Origin: Prorocentrum cordatum
Taxonomy: Eukaryota; Sar; Dinophyceae; Prorocentrales; Prorocentraceae
Direction of reading: 5' to 3'
NCBI GenBank assembly: GCA_963575745.1
Contig: CAUYUJ010016363.1
Location: forward strand, 163,141 to 227,140
Length of the DNA stretch: 64,000 nt
Shown here: in pieces, positions 52,001 to 59,268 of the stretch
Layout of the letters: each line of letters begins with the position of its first letter
Position numbering within the stretch: position 1 is the first letter of the stretch
Position numbers and translations under genes: made by a program
Notes under the pieces: model-generated
What the model saw: the letters and a program-made list of their open reading frames with translations, nothing else
Database searches by the model: none
What the model was told of the DNA's origin: nothing

Positions 52001-53131
52001 GCGAAAGGTTTCCTGAAAGTGGGAATTCGAGCGCCCTTCGACAAGTCAGGAGATCTCGAGATTTGCCGAGAGGCGGCGGAACTCTGGGAAGCAGGGGGGC
52101 TGCGAGCAAAAGTGGACACCGCAGTCGCGGAGGTGAGGGAAGAATGCGAGCAGAAACGTTTGAAATGGTCCTACAATGACGTGCTGCGTCTCATACACGA
52201 ATACGAGAAACACGACGCCACAGATTCCGTGTTGGAGAAGCTCGGCGACGAAGCGCTAGGCCAGGAGCCAGGCCACGAGGAGGGCGATGAGGAGGGCGGG
52301 GAGGAGGAGGAGGAGGAGGTGCACGAGGAGCACGAGGAGGACGAAGAGCAAGAGGAGGCCTCGTGGGCCGAGGCTCTTGCGGAACAGTGCGATGCCGCAG
52401 TTGCGGCACCTGGGCCTCAAGGATCCTCGGTATCCATGGACTGCGTGGTCGACGCAGAGGCGGCCGAGCAGGTGGCAGTGGCGACGTCCTTGGCAGAAAC
52501 GCTCCGCGAGGCGGAAGATATGCTGCGCCAAGTGGGCATGGAGAAACTAGCGCAGGATTGCCGACAGCAACAACACAAACAAAAGAAGCGGTTGAGAGAG
52601 CTGGCGCGGGAGGACAACGAGGTCCTACGAGCGTTGACTGCCCAGCGAGACCACGAAGCCGCAGTGGTGGCGAAAAAGCGGCGCCTGGCTCTGGAAGCGA
52701 ACGACAGGACGAAGGCGTTGCACGATCTCAAGAAGCAGATTCGAGAGGCCGAGGCCGCCTTGAGGGCAAAGAAGGAGGCCGCAGTTGCGGTGGAAACGGC
52801 TTTGGCTAACAAACACGCCCTAGCGCAGTGGAATCCCGAGGAGTTCAAGATCAAGAAAAACAGGATGGCAGCTCTGGATCGCCTGGCTCGCGGAAAAGGC
52901 GTCCTCTCAGACGAGCAGAGGGGGGAGTGGGCATGGTTCAAGACGCATTGGGACGAGGAGATGTGCAAGCAGCACAAGGAGCAATGGCCGCTCACGTTTG
53001 CTGGGTGGCTGCAAAAAGTCGCGAACGACGCGGCGTCTGGGAACCGTTCGGCGCTGTCGCAGTTCGTGCATTCGGAAACAGTGAGAACCCTGGGAGGGCA
53101 AATGGCGCTGGTAATCCCAGCCCTAGCGTGA
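49016..53131 (+). CDS. Transposon ORF 5: OTU-like domain + DDE/D transposase (1371 aa)
   Basis: ATG at 49016. Order: N-terminal ~85 residues with Cys pairs; Ala/Pro-rich linker (90-260); OTU-like cysteine-protease segment with the Asp-Gly-Asn-Cys box at residues 404-407 (VCDGNCGIDLM); a basic, AT-hook-like RARGNQGRPNK (near 638); a pogo/CENP-B-like helix region (WLEAALYEWWSHMR, WWVKWRRSYGLSMKKP); and the DDE core with Asp778 (NWDQSPFHHNES), Asp905/906 (ADDHSPHKADAV) and Asp941 (QPVDTDLNQHVKRRY). The QPVD...K spacing is that of DDE_1-type transposases. Then come an acidic run (about 1090-1117), a coiled coil (about 1175-1290) and a C-terminal WPLTFAGWLQKV segment. About 17 full 12-bp tags are read in three frames, several within the catalytic core. 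It presumably mobilises the element via the TIRs; an active OTU is uncertain because its His is not identified. Confidence 0.85.
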   Translation: MDVPVGRTWYGEEDGTHFEVEWLHYDSGCAPRKTKYGTTGLANILSRSSGVPCPKKIKVHACADFPCLAKWPASQYGLAEPPRFHLRPSAWRPGATPPPAVAAPGGTAVAAPSAPAHIAPATPAELAAPAQEGHAAPAPEAPAEPKPPAAPVPEAPAAAVPPAPPAQVHATPDPPAAQETAIAVEAPEGVEADKDTPLPARLPPARPLPENWSKTQVAFFPCPDPKAAARVAAPVGDALRPRVAAPPLAPEKGVPVEDAPKIQAAVAATVPDRVMALLRQILSENSYIGYSAFMLFALRFGRQPYVWEGENRKDLLDFYMPWAKEKCTEPCAVDGVACVLAAAEDLFGEWTTVELRPVTPENPLHEVRHWVAAVAVGGVCSEGADALNRFYGPLGQWVLGTVCDGNCGIDLMAMMLQKPQNAETRKWLREELYDFGVRRWDEPWLHDMLVVTQELTLEEVRAYRSCGASGPAGPMVLHDSEGEGEPAEAPREASAPRPALMAALEWQTGVQDMGILLAMAEAMPEALQEEQIRAHALASARPKPEVAEQKRRVCPHMLRDRELVCKDLEAHARSCGWMGEGVLPRNSIASFCERFTWPKGMGVVQQRQAVSKWFQNWRTQGGHGTAGVHGRRRARGNQGRPNKAPWLEAALYEWWSHMRYSVDWKAVAKRTAVAEERPKMLARFSQSLLVTKAKQLVADYCVETMKRGGKPMVPQLRPRWWVKWRRSYGLSMKKPNRKYKVPKWLLQSRFETMILNVARVRAAAEELLGYDPHILNWDQSPFHHNESSSASKPTLAVKGGIVPLVEAHDDSRARWTANLTVSSDAEDIRSCGPPPAELMFKGGSVIAEGLAAHARSRGYPSWVSTATSEKGSYRADDVVSFLQRHLRAWPDDPQLRGKWRILMADDHSPHKADAVRRLAWQRGYVLIIHGGGATAVAQPVDTDLNQHVKRRYIALETKALVQQMALGKHVPQLRRSDCADLMLSVLENVQLHLDAAKGFLKVGIRAPFDKSGDLEICREAAELWEAGGLRAKVDTAVAEVREECEQKRLKWSYNDVLRLIHEYEKHDATDSVLEKLGDEALGQEPGHEEGDEEGGEEEEEEVHEEHEEDEEQEEASWAEALAEQCDAAVAAPGPQGSSVSMDCVVDAEAAEQVAVATSLAETLREAEDMLRQVGMEKLAQDCRQQQHKQKKRLRELAREDNEVLRALTAQRDHEAAVVAKKRRLALEANDRTKALHDLKKQIREAEAALRAKKEAAVAVETALANKHALAQWNPEEFKIKKNRMAALDRLARGKGVLSDEQRGEWAWFKTHWDEEMCKQHKEQWPLTFAGWLQKVANDAASGNRSALSQFVHSETVRTLGGQMALVIPALA

Positions 53132-53413
53132 TGCAGGCCGCAGTTGCGGACCCACAGGAAGTCCAGAGGGAAGTTGTTTTTCCAAGCGGCTCCCGCGCGG
53201 GCAGGAGATGAGGCAAAACCGCAGTTGCGGTCTTCCTGCTGCTGTGAAAATAATCCTTTCACAGTCCCTTGCAATCGTCGCCCTCCTTCTGCTTCTCCGC
53301 CAGTCCATTTGTTGTTCTTTCGGTTCCTTTGAGTCCTCGCCCTCCTTCTGCCACTCCTCGAATCCTCTTTGTCTCCTCCCTCCATCCGACCCCATGCCCA
53401 TTCACGATCCATT
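53132..53413. other. Spacer between transposon ORFs 5 and 6
   Basis: Tags at 53138 and 53219, then a pyrimidine-rich tract (CTCGCCCTCCTTCTGCCACT and similar) at 53275-53400. Confidence 0.6.
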
Positions 53414-53435
53414 TCCGTAGCCACCGTGGCTCGAG
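53414..53435 (+). promoter_or_regulatory. Spliced-leader relic, ORF 6 (best match in the transposon)
   Basis: TCCGTAGCCACCGTGGCTCG AG has the exact 22-nt length of the dinoflagellate spliced leader and matches it at 18 of 22 positions without gaps. It follows a polypyrimidine tract and precedes the ATG at 53459 by 23 bp. Confidence 0.6.
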
Positions 53436-53458
53436 GTGGCGCACGCGAAGACGCAAGC

Positions 53459-55444
53459 ATGTGGCCGCCCGCGCGCCCGAGCGCATCCTCAGGGAGTATG
53501 GACCGTGGACTTCGATTCGCCAGAACGGTGTTCATCCACAACGCTGAGGAGGAGGAGGGAGGCAAAGACGAGGAAGCCGCAGTTGCGGATGATGACGACG
53601 ACCAGCGGACGCAAGATGGCGACAGCACCGTCGCGTCCTCGGCTGCCTCCGCTGACGAGGCTGAGTCCCGGGGAGGTGCGGGAGCCGCAGTTGCGGCAGC
53701 ACATGACTCCTACATGCCGAGAGTGTTGTCGTCGCGGAGAACCTGGAAACGGGTGCCCATCATCGAGACAAGCAATCTGTCGGAAAAACAAAGAGCTCTT
53801 GTCGACGCATGGGAGGAGAAAACGGAGTTCGAAGCGGGACGGGTCGGCTTCTACGTGGCCAACTTCGGAGGGACTGCAGCTAGACCCACGCAACGCGCGG
53901 ACGAGTGGGCGCAGCTCCGCGCGAACCCTGCCCAGATCATCGCCCTCTGCGAGTGCGACGACGAGACCTGCGCGGTACTCAGTGGGGAGCACGACGCGAG
54001 GGACAGTGCAGCCGCAGTTGCGGACGATAGGTTTCGGAGTCGGACTCAATACAACTACCTGTGCGTTAAGGGCGGCGAGCCATCAGGGACCCTCCTTGTT
54101 GGCATGAGGGACCGCAGTGGCGGCCACATTGAACACGTAGACTTTGCGAGACTCTTCCACAAGCAGGAGAAGTCCAAAACGAAGAAGAAGAAGAAACAGT
54201 CCGCAGTTGCGGAGGCTCCTGCGCCAAAGCTGCACAACAAGTACTCCAGGGCGATGGTGGTGCGCGTCCACCTGGACCAGGCCGTGCCCCATTTGGGGGG
54301 CTCCTTCAACGTCATGGCGGTGCACGTCCACCACAGCTTGGCCAACCAAGACTGGGGCGTCACGAAGCTCCATGAGTTCTACAACTGGTTCGTCGCCTAC
54401 GTCAGGGAATGGGACGTGAAGGTCTGCATGGGGGACTTCAACATGTGCATGTTCCAGCTTGTGTCCTGGTGCCGCAATTGCGGCCTGACTGTGGACGTCG
54501 CCGCGTGGACCCCCTGGAAGACAGCAGGCGGCCAGCCCAGGGCAGACAGCATGGCGATTTTGTTCATAAACTGTCCTGGGCAGTACAAGCTTCACCATGG
54601 CCTGAGTGTTCTGCACGACCGTGAGGGCGGATTCTTGACGACCCAGCATGATCCGTCTTTCCCTGTCTTCGACTACACGAATGGCCCTGGGAAGATGCTT
54701 CAGACTTACGTGCCCAAGGCTGAGCCCGTTGAAAACAAGATGCGCGCCTTCCTGACGCCATCTGGCGAATCCTTGACCGCAGATGCGGAGTTCGAGCAAA
54801 GGATGGCGCGCAGGGAACGCGACGATTGGGTGCGCTATCCCTTCAGAGTGAAGCAGGGCAACCTCGACGACAAGATATGGCATGGCGCCTTCGGCAGGGC
54901 GAGGCACGGAGCGCACTTCCCTCTGGTGGCTTTCACGCACAATACGTGCCGCAGGTCACCTGAAAGACTCGCCGCGAGGTTGGAACGCAGGAAGGGCGGC
55001 AGGAAGGGCGGCAAGAAGGGCGGCAAGAAGGGCAGCTACGCGGACACCGCAGTTGCGGGGAAGGGCGTCCGACCCCAGATGGGAACCGCAGTTGCGGGGA
55101 GAGACGCTGGGGCTGAGCGAGCTGGGAACACGCCACCGCCGCAAGCTGCCAACGGCGACGATGCGACCCCTTCTTGTGCCGCAGTGGCGGCTGGGTCCTG
55201 GGACGCCAGCGGCAGCGGCGCATGGGAGGCGCGCAGTCCCGCCACGAGATGGCAGGGCTGGTCCTGGTGGGACTGGAGCTCGAGCGAATGGGGCGCTGAT
55301 GGCGCGCAGTGGTGGCCCTCTGATCATGCCGCAGTTGCGGACAATGCCCCTGAGGGCTCGCCTCCTCAGCGTGAAGTCGAGTGGGGCTCGAGCGGGCGAC
55401 CTGCCGAGCGCCCTCCGTGGAGCTTCGAGGCGCAGCGTTGGTGA
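53459..55444 (+). CDS. Transposon ORF 6: endonuclease/exonuclease/phosphatase (EEP)-type protein (661 aa)
   Basis: The ATG at 53459 follows the SL-like sequence; an open frame exists upstream through the pyrimidine tract but is disfavoured. Residues 1-130 are charged and disordered. The EEP domain runs about 130-430: VGFYVANFGG at its start, IIALCECDDE as the first acidic strand, VMAVHVHHSL, and the diagnostic GDFN (residues 325-328, in KVCMGDFNM). EEP enzymes are metal-dependent nucleases or phosphatases and are the endonuclease of many LINEs. Residues 511-525 are basic repeats (RKGGRKGGKKGGKKG), and the C-terminal ~120 are Trp/Gly/Ser-rich (WQGWSWWDWSSSEWGADGAQ), echoing ORF 1. Ten full tags lie inside. 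The role is not known; a nicking or processing nuclease is plausible. Confidence 0.8.
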   Translation: MWPPARPSASSGSMDRGLRFARTVFIHNAEEEEGGKDEEAAVADDDDDQRTQDGDSTVASSAASADEAESRGGAGAAVAAAHDSYMPRVLSSRRTWKRVPIIETSNLSEKQRALVDAWEEKTEFEAGRVGFYVANFGGTAARPTQRADEWAQLRANPAQIIALCECDDETCAVLSGEHDARDSAAAVADDRFRSRTQYNYLCVKGGEPSGTLLVGMRDRSGGHIEHVDFARLFHKQEKSKTKKKKKQSAVAEAPAPKLHNKYSRAMVVRVHLDQAVPHLGGSFNVMAVHVHHSLANQDWGVTKLHEFYNWFVAYVREWDVKVCMGDFNMCMFQLVSWCRNCGLTVDVAAWTPWKTAGGQPRADSMAILFINCPGQYKLHHGLSVLHDREGGFLTTQHDPSFPVFDYTNGPGKMLQTYVPKAEPVENKMRAFLTPSGESLTADAEFEQRMARRERDDWVRYPFRVKQGNLDDKIWHGAFGRARHGAHFPLVAFTHNTCRRSPERLAARLERRKGGRKGGKKGGKKGSYADTAVAGKGVRPQMGTAVAGRDAGAERAGNTPPPQAANGDDATPSCAAVAAGSWDASGSGAWEARSPATRWQGWSWWDWSSSEWGADGAQWWPSDHAAVADNAPEGSPPQREVEWGSSGRPAERPPWSFEAQRW

Positions 55445-55560
55445 TGGCCGCAGTTGCGGGCAAGTGGAGCATGATGTTGATTGCCGCAGTTGCGGACAGT
55501 GTACGCTGGAAAAATCATCATCATCATCAATCATAATCATCATCATATCATCATATCATA

Positions 55561-55628
55561 CGTTCAAAGCAGTGCCGGGGCACTGCTTTGAACGCGTTCA
55601 AAGCAGTGCCGGGGCACTGCTTTCGATC
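55561..55628. repeat. Subterminal hairpin pair, right end
   Basis: CGTTCAAAGCAGTGCC arms form a 34-bp hairpin at 55561-55594. A second at 55595-55628 has shorter arms (CAAAGCAGTGCC). They mirror 39214-39280, including the degraded outer member. Confidence 0.9.
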
Positions 55629-55634
55629 GTCGCC

Positions 55635-55661
55635 TCGTCGCCGTTATAAGGGCTTTCGGAT
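55635..55661 (-). repeat. Right terminal inverted repeat of the 16.5-kb transposon
   Basis: 27 bp ending CCGTTATAAGGGCTTTCGGA T, followed by TA. Pairs with 39181-39207 with one mismatch. Confidence 0.9.
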
Positions 55662-55663
55662 TA

Positions 55664-56194
55664 CGCAACAACTGTGGCGGCAACGACGACATGACTATGC
55701 TCTTCCAGCTGCCGCTCTCCATGCGAAGCTCGTGGCGACGGCTGCGACCACATGTTGCTCAACTACCGCCTTCTCGTTTCTGGCCAGTGATGAAAACCTT
55801 GTCGGGCGGCTGGGGCACAGCACATCGCCTCCACGTTCAACCTGTTCGCCGCAGCTGCGTCTTCGGCTGCGACCCCGAGCTCAACCCCGACACGTTCGCC
55901 CACTACCTGATCTGCAAACGCATGTGGCATCATTGATCGTCGCCACGAGGCCGCCTTCACCAATGCGTGCTCGCCCGCCTGGGGCTCCACGGTGCCAACT
56001 TCTCCGACAGCGGCGACCCCGACAACTTCATCGATCATCGCGCGTACCACAGCATGCAGAACACGCTCCACCACGGTTCGGCCGTGGACTCCATAAGCTA
56101 CCACACCCACGTCAACGAGGTGAAGGCCGTTCGGTGTGCCCTGAGGCTCGGCCCCAGCCCGATCGGCGGCGCTCCCGCGCGCGGCCGCGCATGA
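55664..56194 (+). pseudogene. LINE C-terminal fragment flanking the transposon
   Basis: One frame (55691-55936) reads SGGWGTAHRLH then SCVFGCDPELNPDTFAHYLI and CKRMW, the C-x(n)-C-H-C type zinc-like end seen after the RT of many LINEs. After a stop, a second frame continues with LARLGLHGANFSDSGDPDNF. The break shows the LINE was already decayed. It resumes right after the TA at the transposon's right end. Confidence 0.6.
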
Positions 56195-56221
56195 AGAAGA
56201 CAACGTCCGCCAGTGGACGCT

Positions 56222-56562
56222 CGCTCCTCCTTATCCTCCTTCTCCTCCTCCTGTTCCTGTTCCTGTTCCTCCTCATGTTGCTCCTCCTCCTTTTCCTCCT
56301 CCTCCTCTTCCTCCTGCTCCGCCTCGCCCTCCTCCTCCTCCTCCTCCTCCTCCTCCTGTTCCTGTTCCTGTTCCTCCTCCTCCTCGTGTTCGTCCTCCAC
56401 CTGCTGTTCCTCCTCCTCCCTCCCCCGCCCCCTCTCCCCTCCTTCCCGCGCGCGCTGGGGCTCTCGCGGAGGAGGAGGAGGAGGAGGAGGAGGAGGAGGA
56501 GGAGGAGGAGGAAGAGGAAGAGGAGGAGGAGGAGGAGGAGGAGGAGGAGGAGGAGGAGGATC
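56222..56562. repeat. (CTC)n tract facing a (GGA)n tract
   Basis: (CTC/CTT/CTG)n at 56222-56455 is followed after ~12 bp by (GGA)n at 56467-56562. On one strand the two are complementary, so a very long hairpin could form. Confidence 0.92.
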
Positions 56563-57592
56563 GGGGGATCGGGGGATCCGAAAGGGGCACGGAAATAGTG
56601 GGTACAGAGCCAACATCAGTTCTTGCGCATTTTGAATAGGATTCGTTGCCCTTTTTCTCCAGTGCCCAGCCCTGGCGTCCAACGAGGAGGATATTGAATC
56701 GAGTTTTGTCGTGCGGCTTGTACATTTCTGGGATCCTTGAAGGTTTCCGGGGGGTTCCAGGGGACCCTTCTATCCCTCCCGAGAGGAGCCTTTTCTGTGC
56801 CAGATGGGCTTCCGTGCGGCGGAGCCTTGCACGACCGCAGTCGGATTCTGAATAGTCTGTCCGAGAAGAGGAACACGCTGACCATCACCCAGGTCCCGTG
56901 GAGGAAAAGGTACCGATACTGCTACCTTTTTTTCTTGTTTTCCCATTTTCGGGGGCCTCCGCTTCGAAATTCCAGTCAGAACGCGCCCCAGGAGAGTAGC
57001 GGTATCACTATCTGGTTTCCCCAAAGATGTCGCGGAATCTTGTCGACGCCGCTCTTGATCATGGTCGCTGTCTAAGTAGGCCCCGGAAACGGCAGGGCCG
57101 TTTTTTTCACCGTTTCCGAAAAGTGCCTTTTGAAAGTGGAAACATAATTTGCAACCGAAAACGAAAGAACGGCTCCCGAATTGGAACAAGACCCCAGCCT
57201 GGAACTGGCACAACAATTGCGACGGAACCGCGAAGGGAACGGCGGCTGAACCGGCAGGAAAACGGCAAAACGGAACCGGTAAAAACACGGCCTTGTCGTT
57301 TCCAGGGCCCGCCAACGTCCATCCGTGCTTTCGCCGTTTCGCGAGGCTGATCTACGGGTCGACGTTGACCAAGATGGACGGTGACCAAGATCGGCGCCGC
57401 CGTTTTAATGTTCAGTACTGTTCATGGTCCACGCGTGTTTTCTTTTTATCAATGCCGAGGTGCTGCATGAATTGCAAGTCGCAGGTAATTCACTTTCTCC
57501 GCAGGGGATCCCAGCCTGCCAGACGGACTCCATCCGCCGACATGGTCTGTAAGACATCTTGCCGAGCGGGGATGCCCAGAAGATAATCTGAC
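56563..57592. other. No gene recognised; weak copy of repeat family K
   Basis: 56900-57070 shares GGTACCGATACTGCTACC, TCAGAACGCGCCCCAGG and GTAGCGGTATCACTATC words with family K at 34980 and 37342. The rest is unassigned. Confidence 0.5.
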
Positions 57593-57755
57593 TCAAGTCG
57601 GGACTGTCCCTGCGCAGGAGGAGTATCCAGAAATAGGCAACTTGATAGTCTGGGGACGATGTTTGCGCATTTGTTGACTATGTTGGTGCATTTTCTGTTG
57701 TTGGTATGTTTGAAGTTTCGCCCGGAACCAGCCTGTAGGGGGACATGCCCGACCT
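57593..57755 (+). mobile_element. MITE family B, copy 11
   Basis: Left AAGTCGGGACTGTCCCTGCG CAGG, right GCCTGTAGGGGGACATGCCC GACC then TA. The core has TTTCGCCCGGAACCAGC. Confidence 0.85.
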
Positions 57756-58289
57756 AAATGTAACCCATTTGGCCCGCAGCACGGCGTCCATGGAGTCCAA
57801 ACTGTCCGACGGGTTCGGAGCTCGCCGACCGGATTCAGCTTCGCCGAACGGACGTTTTGAGATCGGTGCGAGGTGCCGTTCGCACATGTGGATGCTTCCA
57901 ATGTCAGTACCGTCAGTGATACATTCAAGCTGCTAACAAAAAAAAATAATGTGATGCAATCGGCGGGACCTCCATACTTTGTACCTAGTGGGCTGACCAT
58001 GAACTGTAATGGGTTGGACCAGTAAGAATAAGAAATGAGATTCCCCCAACATTGTTTGCCCTTAGGAGCTCCTACTTCTTCCAAAGGAACTGGGCCTGAG
58101 GGCGGGTGCGGCGGCTCCCTGCTCGCCTTCGCCGCCCCATCGCCGCCTCGTCGCCGCCGGTCGTCTGGACATGAGGGCCGGTCTGGCTGCTCCGTGCTCG
58201 CCGTCGCCGTTGCGTCGCCACCTCGTCGTCGCCCGACGTATAGGCATGCGGGCTGGTCTGGCGCCTTCGTGCTCGCCGTCGCTGCCTCA
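57756..58289. other. No gene recognised
   Basis: Contains two similar segments with GGTCTGGC-GCTCGCCGTCGC words (58170-58290). No domain. Confidence 0.4.
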
Positions 58290-58610
58290 TCGTTGCACTG
58301 CGTTGATTTGCCTTGCTTCGCACTGCTGTGCATTGGTTTGCATTGCGTTGCTATGCCTTGCTTTGCGTTGTTTTTAGGTGCGTTGCATGGCATTGATTTC
58401 CACTGCAGGGCATTGCTTTGCGTTGTGCTTCATTGCTTTGTGTTGCTGTGTAGTGCATTGCATTGCTTTGTCTTGTTTTGCATTGCTATTCATTGCCTTG
58501 CATTGCTTTGCATTGCATGGCGTTGCATGGCGTTGCATGGCGTTGCTTGCCTTGCTTTGCGTTGCTTTGGGGTGCTTTGCATGGCATTGCTTTTCTTTGC
58601 ACTGCGCGGA
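58290..58610 (+). repeat. Degenerate short tandem repeat of CATTGCTTTG words
   Basis: GCATTGCTTTGCATTGC-like units of about 5-10 bp recur over 320 bp. The Cys/Leu/His-rich open frames are a consequence. Confidence 0.9.
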
Positions 58611-59225
58611 TTGTATGTATCACATCGTTTGCACCACCCGTTGTGCACGACATGGATTGTACACCAGACGTTGCGCAGCTATACATGTTGCATGCAGTCG
58701 GGGCCCTGAAGAAGGAACCCTTGTCGTTGGGGAGGGGCTCCGCGTTCCTTGACTGTTTCGCAGCCTGCCTCAGGGTTCCCTTCTTATGTGTTCGACAGGG
58801 AGTCGAAGTGTAACTTGTGGAACAAAAGGGGCCTCGTTCCTTATTTAGGGTTCCTGCGGTCAACGCCCCGACTGTACACCTTAGGCGATGCTTAAGAAAA
58901 CTTAAATTTTCGGCCAGAGTCTCGATTATTCTTAATGTTTCAATGTAGATCCTAAGAACTGAATGGGAACTTTAGGTTTTTATTCAAGTTCTGAGACTAT
59001 GAATTTCTTAACCCATGATTTCTTAAGCATTCCGCAGGGTGTAGAGTGCTCCACCCGGACTGCCCAGCACAGTCTGCCAGACCGCGCACCTGTGGGGGCC
59101 CACGCTGGCTGGCCAGTACAGTGCACGGCTGGCACGGGGCACAGCGTCGCGGCAGGCTCGGGGAGGCAGCCACGATGTCCCTCGCGTTTGCTGCACGTCG
59201 GTGTGCATCCTCCTACATTCTCCTC
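58611..59225. other. No gene recognised; AT-richer island
   Basis: 58880-59010 is AT-rich with CTTAAG/TTTAGG words. No coding domain seen. Confidence 0.4.
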
Positions 59226-59268
59226 CCTCCTCCTCCTCCTCCTCCTCCTCCTCCTCCTCCTCCTCCTG
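59226..59268. repeat. CTC microsatellite
   Basis: About 14 CTC triplets. Confidence 0.96.

Larger units (their letters stand above)
40130..55495 (+). repeat. ~70 dispersed copies of the 12-bp interrupted palindrome CCGCAGTNGCGG
   Basis: Arms CCGCA and TGCGG surround an asymmetric centre, so orientation can be read; every full copy has GT on the plus strand. Examples: 40130, 40194, 40712, 41256, 41349, 41682, 42041, 42534, 42967, 43244, 43723, 43861, 44861, 45247, 46198, 46926, 47607, 47910, 48659, 49311, 50130, 50404, 51027, 51155, 51499, 51692, 51926, 52395, 52779, 53138, 53577, 54012, 54201, 55047, 55329, 55484. Position 8 is mostly T, with G, C or A variants; two copies have AT for GT at the centre (49554, 54472). 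Degenerate relatives also occur (50733, 52659, 54776). Mean spacing is about 220 bp, in genes and spacers alike. Confidence 0.93.
39181..55661 (+). mobile_element. 16.5-kb TIR DNA transposon with six ORFs and ~70 copies of a 12-bp tag
   Basis: The ends are ATCCGATAGCCCTTATAACG... and the mirror ...CGTTATAAGGGCTTTCGGAT, 27-bp inverted repeats with one mismatch, flanked by TA on both sides (39179-39180 and 55662-55663). Inside are six plus-strand ORFs, one of them a DDE/D transposase with an OTU-like domain. TA duplication plus this catalytic domain fit the Tc1/mariner-pogo superfamily. That superfamily is normally only 1-5 kb, so the size and cargo are exceptional. Paired hairpins lie just inside both TIRs and at 47401-47478. 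The 12-bp sequence CCGCAGTNGCGG is confined to this element within the window. Confidence 0.85.
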
